Shown here: positions 53,206 through 61,648 of the stretch, in pieces
Layout of the letters: every line of letters begins with the position of its first letter
How positions within the stretch are numbered: the stretch's first letter is position 1
Source: Thermotoga profunda AZM34c06
GTDB taxonomy: Bacteria > Thermotogota > Thermotogae > Thermotogales > DSM-5069
NCBI RefSeq assembly: GCF_000828675.1
Contig: NZ_AP014510.1
Location: 1,383,413 to 1,447,412, forward strand
Direction: 5' to 3'
Length of the DNA: 64,000 bases
Position numbers and translations under genes: made by a program
Notes under the pieces: model-generated
What the model saw: the letters and a program-made list of their open reading frames with translations, nothing else
What the model was told of the DNA's origin: nothing
The model's database searches: none

Positions 53206-53259
53206 CGATTTTCTACCTCGCAAATATTACGGCTATTGCGAAGAATATTTCCTTTGGTA

Positions 53260-53350
53260 ATTATACACCGTGTTTTTAAACGGAAAATGTTGATAATCAA
53301 GAATCAGTTTTGAGAAGAGATTCATTTCCATCATGACATTGTGGTAAAAT
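53260..53350. promoter_or_regulatory. Divergent promoters of phosphoesterase operon and diguanylate cyclase
   Basis: Minus strand: TATAAT (53265-53260) with a weak TTTTCC 16 nt upstream, for the seven-gene operon. Plus strand: TGGTAAAAT (-10 TAAAAT 53345-53350, extended form) with TTCATT 18 nt upstream, for the diguanylate cyclase. The 183-nt gap (53206-53388) contains no other clear element; TTGACA at 53355-53360 has no -10 at the right distance. Confidence 0.5.
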
Positions 53351-53388
53351 AATTTTGACAACTTAAATATATACAATGTGGTGATAGC

Positions 53389-55059
53389 GTGAATAAACCA
53401 CGTAGCTTATTGGCTTATTTATTCAGGTATAGTTGGTTATTGGTTTCCATCTTCATCTTATCAATATTAGCTGCAGCTCTCACCTTTGATACTTATTACC
53501 GCTCAAGAGTGTCTAAGGATCTTTGTGCCTCAACCTTTAGAGCTGTGATTTGGTCATTGGATAATTGGATTGAGAATTTGAAATCATTCTATAGATTGGG
53601 TTCTCATTTTTTAGATGACTTTTTGGACAGGATCTATCTTTTTTTTGAAAGAGAACCAGATGCGACAGATCAACGAATTGAGGAAGAATTTCAAAAAATT
53701 CTTGGAACAAATGCTACACTGGCAAATTGGTATCTGATAAACCCACTCGGAATAATCGAAAGAACAAACTATGCAACAGATATAGGTGTAGATTTGACAG
53801 AAAAGGCCAGTTATTGGAAAAAGCTGCAATCTTTACGAGTATCTGAAAAACATTTTGATCCACTGACATACGAGGTTCGTACTGGAAATCCAAGGTTCTA
53901 TTCTTATATCAAGTTATCGAATGGGTATCTCTTCGAACTGGGTTTTTCAATACCAAGAGAGCAATTAGATCAACTGGTTAAATTGCTTGATAACCTAAAA
54001 AGACAGTTTGTATTCATAACAGAAATATCAATTTACAACGAAAGTCTGGCGCCAGTTTTGCCGACATTTAAAGTCACAGATGTAGATAGAGAGTATTTTT
54101 TGAGGCTCGATAATCAGCCTTTTATTGTCAACAATATTGGTGAATGGAAGCAGGCTATTTATGGAAAATGGACTCCAAAAGATCTTCCGGTGGGCTTCAA
54201 TATAAAGATTCAGATGGACCTTTCGACATTCTCTAGCTTCAAGAAACATTTACTCTGGGTCTTGAATATCACAATACTTGTAATAACGATGTTTTCTATA
54301 TTGATTATTTATTTTACAACCAAAAAGATACAGCAAATGATCGATGGAGTAGTTAGCCACTTGACAAACTCATCCCAAATTGCACAAAAAACCGGTATAC
54401 GCGAGATAGACTTTTTGGTAGAAAAATATGATGAACTGGTGAAGAATCTGAACGAGCAGCTCAAACTCAAAGAAGAATTTACTCTCATCTTAAAACATAA
54501 TATTGAAGAACGAGACAAACTTCAGCAAAAACTTGAAAAACTCGCTTTGACCGATGAACTTACTGGTGTTTATAACAGGCGAGCCGCAATCAGCTTTCTT
54601 TCAGATTATCTCAAAGATTTGACTTCAAAACTCAGTGTGTGCTATTTTGATGTGGACCATCTTAAGCTTGTGAACGACAGACTTGGTCATTTATGTGGTG
54701 ATAAACTCTTGAGTCATGTGGTAGACATCGTAAAAGAACATGTGAGAAGATCAGATTTAGTTGCGAGATTCGGGGGCGATGAATTTCTCATTATATTCCC
54801 TCATACTTCTAAAGAACAGGCGCAGTCTGTATTAGACAGAATAGTCCAAAATTTACAGAGGGAAAAACCAGAATGTTTAAAAAATTTTGATATTTCAATA
54901 AGTTATGGCTTAGTTGAGATTGATCCTGATAAACCTGCAGATGTTGATCAAATCATAAAGCTGGCAGATGAGAGGATGTACAACCAGAAAAAGGAAAAGC
55001 AGGGGCAAAGCCCCCACTCAAATTTTGAATCTCGCGAGCGCTTCGATCAATCTCCTTGA
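53389..55059 (+). CDS. Membrane-bound diguanylate cyclase with extracytoplasmic sensor
   Basis: A 556-residue protein, GTG start after GGTGATAG. TM1 (about 14-34) and TM2 (about 286-310) enclose a sensor domain of about 250 residues, probably CACHE-like ([34 protein letters not shown]). A coiled segment (about 345-390) leads to the GGDEF domain: [27 protein letters not shown] and the active site [15 protein letters not shown] lies five residues before GGDEF, forming the product-inhibition I-site. It makes cyclic di-GMP. The last 42 nt overlap the convergent chemoreceptor gene. Confidence 0.9.
   Translation: MNKPRSLLAYLFRYSWLLVSIFILSILAAALTFDTYYRSRVSKDLCASTFRAVIWSLDNWIENLKSFYRLGSHFLDDFLDRIYLFFEREPDATDQRIEEEFQKILGTNATLANWYLINPLGIIERTNYATDIGVDLTEKASYWKKLQSLRVSEKHFDPLTYEVRTGNPRFYSYIKLSNGYLFELGFSIPREQLDQLVKLLDNLKRQFVFITEISIYNESLAPVLPTFKVTDVDREYFLRLDNQPFIVNNIGEWKQAIYGKWTPKDLPVGFNIKIQMDLSTFSSFKKHLLWVLNITILVITMFSILIIYFTTKKIQQMIDGVVSHLTNSSQIAQKTGIREIDFLVEKYDELVKNLNEQLKLKEEFTLILKHNIEERDKLQQKLEKLALTDELTGVYNRRAAISFLSDYLKDLTSKLSVCYFDVDHLKLVNDRLGHLCGDKLLSHVVDIVKEHVRRSDLVARFGGDEFLIIFPHTSKEQAQSVLDRIVQNLQREKPECLKNFDISISYGLVEIDPDKPADVDQIIKLADERMYNQKKEKQGQSPHSNFESRERFDQSP
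54990..55014 (-). terminator. Terminator of the chemoreceptor gene, inside the cyclase coding region
   Basis: Minus strand: GGGGC (55014-55010), loop TTT, GCCCC (55006-55002), then TGCTTTTCCTTTTT. It lies 3 nt after the chemoreceptor stop and within the last codons of the diguanylate cyclase on the other strand. The stem is only 5 bp, GC-only. Confidence 0.6.
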
Positions 55060-57024
55060 CATCTCCATCAGTTGTTCGCTTGCTTCGCTAACTCTATGTG
55101 CACCATCAGTCTGTTCTTTTACCAATTCCAACATATGTTCAACTTGTTGCACGATACTGGTCACAGCCTTTGTTGCATTGTCCATTGCACTGGCCATTTC
55201 CTGAGTAGCTGCACTTTGTTCTTGTGCACTTGCAGCCGTCGATTCAACCATACTACCCATTGATTCTACCTCGGACAAAATGTCTTTTAATCGCTTACCT
55301 ACAACAGATGCTTGTTCACTGGCTTCATCCACGACCTTTGCCGTTTGGTTGGTCTGTTCATCGGCATCTTTTGCGCTTTGTTGAATCTTTCGCAATATAT
55401 TTGCTATATTTTCGGTGGCAGACTTACTCTGCTCTGCGAGCTTTCTTATCTCATCTGCAACAACTGCAAAGCCCCTACCTGCTTCACCAGCTCTTGCCGC
55501 TTCTATTGCTGCATTAAGTGCGAGTAGATTTGTCTGTTCTGCTATAGAATTTATCGTTTCAACAATTGTCGCGATATTCTTTGCGTCTTCAGTTAAACCT
55601 CCGACAGTCTTAGTTGTAAGATCTGCTCTCTCTTTTGCTCTGGCTACGATCTCAACGATTTTTTCTATGGCTTTTTCTCCTTCCTTTGCGGAGTTAGTAA
55701 CTCTTTCTGCCCTTTCACTCAATTGCTGGGTTGATTTTGAAACATTTTGAGCACTTGCTGCTACTTCTTCCACACCAGAACTGACCTGTTGTATGGAGGC
55801 AGAAGCATTTTGTATGTTCTTATTTATCTCCTCTGCTCTTGATGAAAGCTTACTCGCTATGTCGCTACTCTGCTGTGCAATTTGTCCAAGTTCTTTGGAG
55901 AAGCTGTCTATTGTATTGGCAGAGTCTTTCACCGATCGCATAGATTCTCTCAATGAGACTGCCATTGAGCTAAGGGCTGATGCCATATGAGCTATCTCAT
56001 CTTTACCCTTTGCCTGGAACTGGGTTGTTAAATCACCACCGCCGAATTGTTCAACGCCTTTCGCCAGAATTTTGATAGGTTTAGAGATCGTGTTTCCAAC
56101 GATGAACGAGACGAGTACCACTATACCAATGATGACAGCTATGACGATTATCATAACTCTCAACAACGTATTTGCACGCGCCATAAGGTCACTTTCTGGA
56201 ATCGACATGCCAAGTGTCCAATTAGGACTACCATTGATCGGTGTAAAAAATACAAATGCCTTACTTTTGTCAGGTAGAGTAATTAAACCTGATTCAGTCT
56301 GTCCTTGAATCATCTTTTTTCCAAGTTCTTCAAGACCTGAATAACCTTCCTTTGAACTGGCAAGAACATTCAATTTGAGTACGATATCTTTTTGTGGATG
56401 AGCAAGTACAAGACCTGTTCCATCCACAATCCAACCATAACCTACCTGCCCCATCTTTATCTGTGAAGTCATATCACTCAATTTATCCAAAGAGATCGTA
56501 CCACCAAAGATACCTGCTACATTTCCATAGCTGTCGACAACTTTGTGTGCAATCATAAAAACGCTCTTTTTAGTCAAAGGTGATTGATGAACCTCCCCTA
56601 TAAAAGTCGGTTGATTTTGTCCAACAATCTTTTTGAAAAATTCTCTATTCGTCGCATCAAATGAGACTATACTTGCACTATCTGTTTCCCACATCTGACC
56701 TTTGTAATCACAAACAAAATATGTATCAAACACATCTTTTCTGTCTTTGAGTTTTTCTGACAACTGCTGAGCAACCCAATAAGTAGCAGTCACAAGAAAG
56801 TCCATTGTACTACTCTGAGCAATGGCTTTCAATTCGAGTGATCTACCACTGATCCATTCACTCACCATTGCGGCATTTCCACGCACTACCTCGGCGCTCA
56901 GCTCTTTTGTCAATGGTAGAACCGTGTTTTGTGTCTGAAAATAAATAAATATTCCTAAAATAATAAGCAATGTGATTGTGCTTGTTAAGAACCAAAATAG
57001 TATTCTTGATCGTACAGATTTCAT
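55018..57024 (-). CDS. Methyl-accepting chemotaxis protein with dCACHE sensor
   Basis: A protein of about 668 residues from ATG 57024, preceded by AAGGAGGG. TM1 is at about 8-30 and TM2 at about 295-318. The sensor between has dCACHE features ([43 protein letters not shown]). A HAMP domain follows, then a long coiled coil with the hairpin tip [20 protein letters not shown] and [18 protein letters not shown]. It passes ligand signals to CheA; cheR in this window could methylate it. The ligand may be an amino acid or organic acid, not resolvable here. Confidence 0.93.
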   Translation of the reverse strand: MKSVRSRILFWFLTSTITLLIILGIFIYFQTQNTVLPLTKELSAEVVRGNAAMVSEWISGRSLELKAIAQSSTMDFLVTATYWVAQQLSEKLKDRKDVFDTYFVCDYKGQMWETDSASIVSFDATNREFFKKIVGQNQPTFIGEVHQSPLTKKSVFMIAHKVVDSYGNVAGIFGGTISLDKLSDMTSQIKMGQVGYGWIVDGTGLVLAHPQKDIVLKLNVLASSKEGYSGLEELGKKMIQGQTESGLITLPDKSKAFVFFTPINGSPNWTLGMSIPESDLMARANTLLRVMIIVIAVIIGIVVLVSFIVGNTISKPIKILAKGVEQFGGGDLTTQFQAKGKDEIAHMASALSSMAVSLRESMRSVKDSANTIDSFSKELGQIAQQSSDIASKLSSRAEEINKNIQNASASIQQVSSGVEEVAASAQNVSKSTQQLSERAERVTNSAKEGEKAIEKIVEIVARAKERADLTTKTVGGLTEDAKNIATIVETINSIAEQTNLLALNAAIEAARAGEAGRGFAVVADEIRKLAEQSKSATENIANILRKIQQSAKDADEQTNQTAKVVDEASEQASVVGKRLKDILSEVESMGSMVESTAASAQEQSAATQEMASAMDNATKAVTSIVQQVEHMLELVKEQTDGAHRVSEASEQLMEMSRRLIEALARFKI

Positions 57025-57084
57025 TCCATAATCCCTCCTTAAAGTACTCATCTCGTTATATTTTTACCATAATTCTATCACGAT

Positions 57085-57432
57085 CTACACAAGTACTATT
57101 ATGGCTAAAATCTCAAGATCTTGTTGCGAAGTATTTTCGATTGAATGAGTTTCACCAGGTGCTGTGAAACAAATATCACCTGCTTGTACAGGTATTGCAT
57201 TGCCATTGTCATTGAAAAGACCCTTGCCAGAGAGCACATAGAAAATTTCAAATTCATTTTCATGTTTGTGTGTTCCAATGGATGATCCTGGTTTGATAGA
57301 TAATTTTGCAAAAAGCCTTGACTTTCCAAAAAGAAATTGTTTTTCAACCAAATGAAGTATCTCAACTTCCCCCTTGCCATTACGCATGTTGGTGATTTTC
57401 TCTGTACGCATTGAGTGTGCATTTATAACCAT
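57085..57432 (-). CDS. Small cupin-domain protein
   Basis: A 115-residue single cupin from ATG 57432, behind GGAGGTGATCGC. Motif 1: GTHKHENEFEIFYVLSGKG (two His, one Glu). Motif 2: QAGDICFTAPGETHSIEN (third His). The metal site is complete. Such proteins may be small dioxygenases, isomerases or sugar/ligand sensors; no substrate can be assigned. An in-frame extension to 57600 exists but lies upstream of the good SD. A TATAAT on the minus strand (57547-57542) is a likely -10. Confidence 0.82.
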   Translation of the reverse strand: MVINAHSMRTEKITNMRNGKGEVEILHLVEKQFLFGKSRLFAKLSIKPGSSIGTHKHENEFEIFYVLSGKGLFNDNGNAIPVQAGDICFTAPGETHSIENTSQQDLEILAIIVLV

Positions 57433-57667
57433 GCGATCACCTCCAACTATGATTCCATACTCTTTAGAGAAATCAAGTGATTGGACTCTTCGAAAACTGA
57501 ATTTGGGTTGATAATCGCCCACGGCTGAACTTATTGTGTATATTATACAGCAGATGAGTCGAACCAAGGAAAAAATCTCAGTAATTGATATGGCATTCAA
57601 AAATTTATGAAACAGATTGTTCGTAAAATCAATATATAAAAGACCTGTGGCAGTCTTCTAAAAGTTA

Positions 57668-57691
57668 GCTATAACAAAGTTCCGTTATAGC
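57668..57691. repeat. Perfect 8-bp inverted repeat
   Basis: GCTATAAC (57668-57675), loop AAAGTTCC, GTTATAGC (57684-57691). No U-run follows on either strand, so it is not a terminator. It may be an operator or an old mobile-element end. Confidence 0.7.
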
Positions 57692-57865
57692 GATGAATAG
57701 CAAGATACATTGAGTTTTCTATACCAAAGTATCATCAGAAAGGCAAAAACAAGAAATTGTTACAAACAAAAAATCGTATACTATATAATGGAAGGCGCCA
57801 ACCAGGATCCTGGGAAAATACCCCATCGTATATTGCCATAGGTCTAATCTTTCGCTTGATTGTAG

Positions 57866-58111
57866 ATTCAACCAAAAGATATTAATAAAACTCTAACCTT
57901 TATAAAAGAAAACTATGTCAGGGACTATATACATAAGGATATTCTTAATCAAGATCAAGTTTTTTTAAAAGGATTGAGTTATCTAAAATTAGAGACTTAT
58001 CTGAAACTCAAAATGAACACAAGAAAGAAACAAAAAGAAAGTCGACTTTTGGAAAATAAGGGAGACGATAAAGTCTCCCTTATTTTTTTGGTGAACTACT
58101 CCGCCTTTTAG
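57866..58111 (+). pseudogene. Possible remnant of a coding sequence
   Basis: The frame from 57866 to the TAG at 58109-58111 is open for 81 codons but has no ATG, GTG or TTG in its first part. The translation includes FIKENYVRDYIHKDILNQ and VFLKGLSYLKLETYLKLK, which looks protein-like (charged, helical), but I recognise no family. Another frame just upstream (about 57790-57875) also looks coding-like (GLIFRLIVDSTKRY) and ends close to where this one opens, as if frameshifted. The final part runs through the terminator hairpin. Low confidence. Confidence 0.25.
58053..58089. terminator. Strong bidirectional terminator downstream of mgtE
   Basis: A stem of up to 14 bp: AAAATAAGGGAGAC (58053-58066) pairs with GTCTCCCTTATTTT (58073-58086), loop GATAAA, followed by T residues on the plus strand and by TTATTTTCC on the minus strand. 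It can end mgtE transcription and any plus-strand transcript from 57784. Confidence 0.9.
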
Positions 58112-58137
58112 AAGATGGAGACTCCTTGCTCGATAGA

Positions 58138-59478
58138 TCATCCAAGCATCAGATGGACTATCATGAAGTACATTACAATCCCTGCAACATCAACTATAGT
58201 TGTCAACAAAGGACCAGCCATCAATGCCGGATCTATACGCACCAAACGCGCCAAAAATGGCAGAAAAGCACCTATGGTGTTTGCAAAAATTACGACAACT
58301 GTCAAAGCCAAGGAAACCGCAAAACCAACTTTTATAGAGGAACTAATCATCATTGATCTGAAAAACAAAGTCAAGCCAAGCAAAATTCCAAGGACAGAAC
58401 CAATTAATATTTCACGCAATATGATCTTCCACCAATCTCTTGATTTTATCTCACCAAGTGCCATACCCCTTATGACAAGCGCTGAGATTTGTGAACCAAT
58501 GTTACCGCCAGTGTCCATCATGGTCGGCATGAAGGCAGCAACTATTGGCAAAGATGCAAGGAAATGTTCGAATTTTGCTATTACATTTCCATTGATACTT
58601 TCAATCAAAAGTAGAGCCACAAGCCACGGCAATCTTTTGAAAATCAATTTCCATCCACTAACGTGAAGATAGGGTTCTTCCGTGGTAACAATAGAACTCA
58701 TCTTTTGAATGTCTTCTGTCGCTTCTTCATCTATCACATCTACGATATCATCGATCGTAATTATTCCTATCAGACGTTGCTCACTGTCCACAACTGGTAC
58801 AACAAACAAGTCATATTTTCTCATTATCTGAGCAACTTCTTCCTGATCTGTGGTTGCGTAGACAAAAACAGGTTCCGAATTCATGATTTGTTCAACCAAA
58901 GATGTTGGTTCTGCAAAAATTAAGTCCTGCAACTCTATGGTGCCAAGTAATTTTCTGGATTTATCTATCACAGGCATCAGATGAACCGTTTCTTTGTCCT
59001 TACCCTCCTTCCTGATCTTCTCCAAGGCCTCGCTGATGGTCATACCCAAGTGCAGTTCAAGACATTTTGGTGTTGTCAAACGGCCTGCAGAGTTCTCAGG
59101 ATAGTTGAGCAAAGACAAAGTGATTTTTCTTTCTTCTGGAGTCAAATAAGAAAGCAGTTTGTTCACAACATTTGCTGGCATTTCTTCTAAGAGTTCTGCT
59201 CTATCATCTGGGTCCATTGAGGATATTATTTCTCTGAGTCTCTCTTCTTTGAATAGCTCGATCAACGCCATTTGATCATCGGTCTCAAGTTCACTAAAGA
59301 CCAAAGCTGCCTGGTCTTTGGGAAGCAGACGAAACACAATTATTTTTTCATCTGGTGGAAGTTCTTCAATCATTTCAAGTATTTCGGCAGGTTCCTGTTG
59401 AGTTAATATCGTTTTCAGTGTTCTGAAATCTCCACTTTCAATAAATCTCTTGATGTCAACTTGGACTTTCACTTTCAT
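58138..59478 (-). CDS. mgtE: MgtE-type magnesium transporter
   Basis: A 446-residue protein with the MgtE architecture: an N-terminal alpha-superhelix (about 1-130; MDPDDRAELLEEMPANVVN), two CBS domains (about 135-255; MPVIDKSRKLLGTIELQDL and VPVVDSEQRLIGIITIDDI), a connecting helix, and five C-terminal membrane helices with MMDTGGNIGSQISALVIRG, the pore segment. It imports Mg2+ and is gated by cytoplasmic Mg2+ binding to the N and CBS domains. The gene has an unusual 160-nt leader with a second SD and ends before a strong terminator. Confidence 0.94.
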   Translation of the reverse strand: MKVKVQVDIKRFIESGDFRTLKTILTQQEPAEILEMIEELPPDEKIIVFRLLPKDQAALVFSELETDDQMALIELFKEERLREIISSMDPDDRAELLEEMPANVVNKLLSYLTPEERKITLSLLNYPENSAGRLTTPKCLELHLGMTISEALEKIRKEGKDKETVHLMPVIDKSRKLLGTIELQDLIFAEPTSLVEQIMNSEPVFVYATTDQEEVAQIMRKYDLFVVPVVDSEQRLIGIITIDDIVDVIDEEATEDIQKMSSIVTTEEPYLHVSGWKLIFKRLPWLVALLLIESINGNVIAKFEHFLASLPIVAAFMPTMMDTGGNIGSQISALVIRGMALGEIKSRDWWKIILREILIGSVLGILLGLTLFFRSMMISSSIKVGFAVSLALTVVVIFANTIGAFLPFLARLVRIDPALMAGPLLTTIVDVAGIVMYFMIVHLMLG

Positions 59479-59482
59479 CGAA

Positions 59483-59553
59483 TCACCTCCTCGAGTATTT
59501 ATGGCGGCAGACTAAAGGAACTACTGGTGCTTTCCAAAGCAACTCACCTCCTC
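59483..59553 (-). promoter_or_regulatory. mgtE leader with a second full SD and short upstream reading frames
   Basis: GAGGAGGTGA occurs twice on the minus strand: at 59553-59544 and at 59492-59483, the latter being the SD of mgtE. After the first copy two short frames can start at TTG. From 59542: MLWKAPVVPLVCRHKYSRR-stop, whose TGA is part of the mgtE SD. From 59537: MESTSSSFSLPP-stop, which has better SD spacing (9 nt). A small hairpin TGCTT-TGGA-AAGCA follows the first SD. Control of mgtE by translation of a leader peptide is possible but inferred. Confidence 0.4.
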
Positions 59554-59640
59554 AAAAATAGTCTTACATTGATATTTTACGCGCTGACGGGCAGTTGTGT
59601 TAAGAAAAATCTTTAAAAAACTCACACCGTGAAGTTACAA

Positions 59641-60657
59641 TTATTCAATGATTTCAGATGCTGCCTTTCTCAAGCGATTCATGACAGAGAAGAGTATTCC
59701 TTTTGGTTCAAAACCAACAGCGATTGCCACCTTTGTTGCAACTGAATCTACAGTTCTGAGCACATGGAAAAGATTTTGAGCGATCGTGAATGGCTCTTTC
59801 AGAGTTCCAAGGACAATTGTCCTTCTACCATAGAACCTTGTAATCATCTCCTGCGGACAGATAACTGGCGCGTCTGGGTATTTCAAAAGTATTTCATCGA
59901 GTCTATTCTCATTTATGACAAGGATTAGTGGTTTCTCGGGAGCATAGTGCCTGTAAGCCATACCTGGTGAAAGTGGTCTAACAGGTTCGTTCACTTTTTT
60001 CAAAAGGAATTCGGGAATCTCGAGATTTGGTATGAGTTTTTGGATTTCTTCTATCGTGGCAGGACCTGGGCGCAAAAGGATAGGTCTCTCTCTTGAAAAA
60101 TCCATGATAGTCGATTCTATTCCAAATGGAGTCTCTCCTCCATCAACAATCGCATCGACTAAGCCGTAAAGATCTTCTATCACATGCTCAGCTCTCGTCG
60201 GACTGGGTCTACCAGATAAATTCGCGCTTGGAGCTGCTATGGGTGTACCACTCAATTTCAATAATTTATATGCTACCGGATGACTTGGCATCCTGACTGC
60301 TACAGTTTCGAGTCCTCCTGTAACTTCCTTAGGGACAACAGGTTTTTTTCTAAATATGAGAGTTACTGGACCGGGCCAGAAAGTATCCATAACTGTTGAA
60401 GCCTTTTGGTAATCTTGATCTATAAGATCTTTCAGTTGTTCTCTGTCACATATATGAACAATTAAAGGATTATCTGCAGGTCTTTTTTTTATCTGAAAAA
60501 TCTTCAGCACAGCCGAGATATTAAAACAGTCTGCCCCAAGGCCATAAACAGTTTCTGTGGGAAATGCAACTACACCACCTTCTCTTATCAAATCAGCAGC
60601 TTTACGAAGAACGTCTTCGGCTGGTTTGAGTGGATCTACTTTGATCAACATTGTCAT
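59641..60657 (-). CDS. Threonylcarbamoyl-AMP synthase (Sua5 type)
   Basis: A 338-residue protein with both parts of Sua5. The YrdC domain (about 1-205) has GGVVAFPTETVYGLGAD, KRPADNPLIVHI, FWPGPVTLIF and PSANLSGRPSPTRAEHV. The C-terminal Sua5 domain (about 230-338) begins after LSPGMAYRHYAPEKPL, the linker that closes the active site. It makes threonylcarbamoyl-AMP from threonine, bicarbonate and ATP for the t6A modification of tRNA. ATG 60657 follows GGAGGGAG. Confidence 0.93.
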   Translation of the reverse strand: MTMLIKVDPLKPAEDVLRKAADLIREGGVVAFPTETVYGLGADCFNISAVLKIFQIKKRPADNPLIVHICDREQLKDLIDQDYQKASTVMDTFWPGPVTLIFRKKPVVPKEVTGGLETVAVRMPSHPVAYKLLKLSGTPIAAPSANLSGRPSPTRAEHVIEDLYGLVDAIVDGGETPFGIESTIMDFSRERPILLRPGPATIEEIQKLIPNLEIPEFLLKKVNEPVRPLSPGMAYRHYAPEKPLILVINENRLDEILLKYPDAPVICPQEMITRFYGRRTIVLGTLKEPFTIAQNLFHVLRTVDSVATKVAIAVGFEPKGILFSVMNRLRKAASEIIE

Positions 60658-60711
60658 TTTTCTCCCTCCAATCTTTACTTTACCATTACATGTGGTTTTT
60701 TCAACCGAAAG

Positions 60712-60720
60712 TGGTATAAT
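60712..60720 (+). promoter_or_regulatory. Extended -10 promoter of the Hnd-like redox operon
   Basis: TGGTATAAT is an extended -10 with a perfect TATAAT at 60715-60720; no good -35 is visible 17 nt upstream (GTGGTT). The first start (TTG 60762) is about 40 nt downstream, with CAGGAGG as SD. Confidence 0.6.
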
Positions 60721-60761
60721 CGAGCTGAAGTTTGTGAATTTATTAACAGGAGGTGGAACAG

Positions 60762-61259
60762 TTGCCGGATCTATGCACTACAGGCGAGCGTTTGTTCAAA
60801 GAGTTAGATGATTACATCAATTCCATTGGTGCAAAGCCAGACAAACTCATATCTGTTTTGCAAAAAGCTCAAGAATTGTTTGGTTATCTTTCAGTAGAAG
60901 TACAACAGCACATTGCCGACGCACTCGACATTCCAGTTTCTCAGGTCTATGGAGTTGTGACTTTCTATAACTTCTTTTCTACCAAACCGAAAGGAAAGGT
61001 ACAAATCAAGGTTTGTTTGGGCACAGCTTGTTACGTTAAGGGTGGAGACAGAGTTTTGGAAAGGTTCTTGGAAGAACTTGGTACAAAACCAGAAGAGCCA
61101 ACTAAAGATGGACAGTTTTCGATTCATCCCGTCAGATGTCTTGGTGCTTGTAGTATGGCACCGGTGGTTCTTGTGGGTGAAAAGGATTTCTACGGTAGAG
61201 TAAAACCCGATATGGTTCCAAGAATTATTGAGAAATATAAGGAGGTGAAGGAACAATGA
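60762..61259 (+). CDS. NuoE/HndA-like [2Fe-2S] subunit
   Basis: A protein of 165 residues from TTG 60762, 8 nt after GGAGG (an in-frame GTG at 60753 is inside that SD). It has the helical N-terminus (PDKLISVLQKAQELFGYLS) and a thioredoxin-like [2Fe-2S] domain whose four cysteines lie in VCLGTACYVKGGD and RCLGACSMAP. This is the 24-kDa-type subunit of complex I and of multimeric FeFe hydrogenases (HndA/HydC). It passes electrons between NAD(P)H and iron-sulfur clusters. First gene of the cluster. Confidence 0.88.
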   Translation: MPDLCTTGERLFKELDDYINSIGAKPDKLISVLQKAQELFGYLSVEVQQHIADALDIPVSQVYGVVTFYNFFSTKPKGKVQIKVCLGTACYVKGGDRVLERFLEELGTKPEEPTKDGQFSIHPVRCLGACSMAPVVLVGEKDFYGRVKPDMVPRIIEKYKEVKEQ

Positions 61260-61633
61260 GCAAAATAAAATCAATCGAAGATCTAATGAAGATCAAAGAG
61301 AAAGCAGTCAAGGAACTTCAATTGAGAGACACAGGTAAAAGGGGAAAGATAACGGTGGCAATGGGTACATGTGGTATAGCTGCTGGTGCTAAGGATACTC
61401 TCAAAGCCGTGGTTGAGGCTTTGAATGAAAACAACATCAATGATATTTCAGTTGTTCAATCAGGGTGCATGGGTTTATGTGAAGTTGAGCCGACCGTGGA
61501 AGTGAGATTAGAAGGGCAGGAACCAGTTGTTTATGGTCATGTGACTCCTGAAAATGCAAAGAGAATAGTGAAGTTACATATAATATCCAACCAAGTTGTC
61601 ACAGATTTATTAGTTCGAAGAGGAGAAATCTAA
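61256..61633 (+). CDS. HndB-like thioredoxin-fold ferredoxin subunit
   Basis: A 125-residue protein, overlapping the previous stop by 4 nt (ATGA). It resembles HndB of NADP-reducing hydrogenases: KITVAMGTCGIAAGAKDTL, then VVQSGCMGLCEVEPTVEV. Only three cysteines are at cluster positions; the first of the usual four appears as Met or Gly in AMGTCG. Whether it still binds a [2Fe-2S] cluster is open. It lies between the NuoE-like and NuoF-like genes, the HndA-B-C order. Confidence 0.82.
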   Translation: MSKIKSIEDLMKIKEKAVKELQLRDTGKRGKITVAMGTCGIAAGAKDTLKAVVEALNENNINDISVVQSGCMGLCEVEPTVEVRLEGQEPVVYGHVTPENAKRIVKLHIISNQVVTDLLVRRGEI

Positions 61634-61648
61634 GAAGAGGTGATCTGA

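Larger units (their letters stand above)
57601..58137. other. 537-nt stretch without a convincing gene
   Basis: Between the cupin gene and mgtE there is AT-rich DNA. It holds an inverted repeat (57668-57691), a plus-strand promoter candidate with TATAAT at 57784-57789 (TTACAA at 57760-57765, 18-nt spacing), the palindrome CCAGGATCCTGG near 57812, an open but start-less frame (57866-58111) and a strong terminator (58053-58089). It could be a transcribed non-coding unit of about 300 nt or a decayed gene; I cannot decide. Confidence 0.5.

Noticed and set aside
55072-55990. Several open frames on the plus strand opposite the chemoreceptor gene
   Set aside because: They are antisense shadows of the repetitive coiled-coil coding sequence and have no SD or protein-like composition.
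57105-57422. Alternative minus-strand frame in the cupin gene
   Set aside because: The other frame holds the complete cupin motifs and a strong SD; this one has neither.
58021-58111. Small ORF from the ATG in the 3' part of the intergenic stretch before mgtE
   Set aside because: No SD, and its second half is encoded by the terminator hairpin.
59479-59640. M-box (magnesium) riboswitch in the mgtE leader
   Set aside because: Only a short piece (ACTGCCCG) resembles it; the conserved core and a terminator stem could not be laid out.
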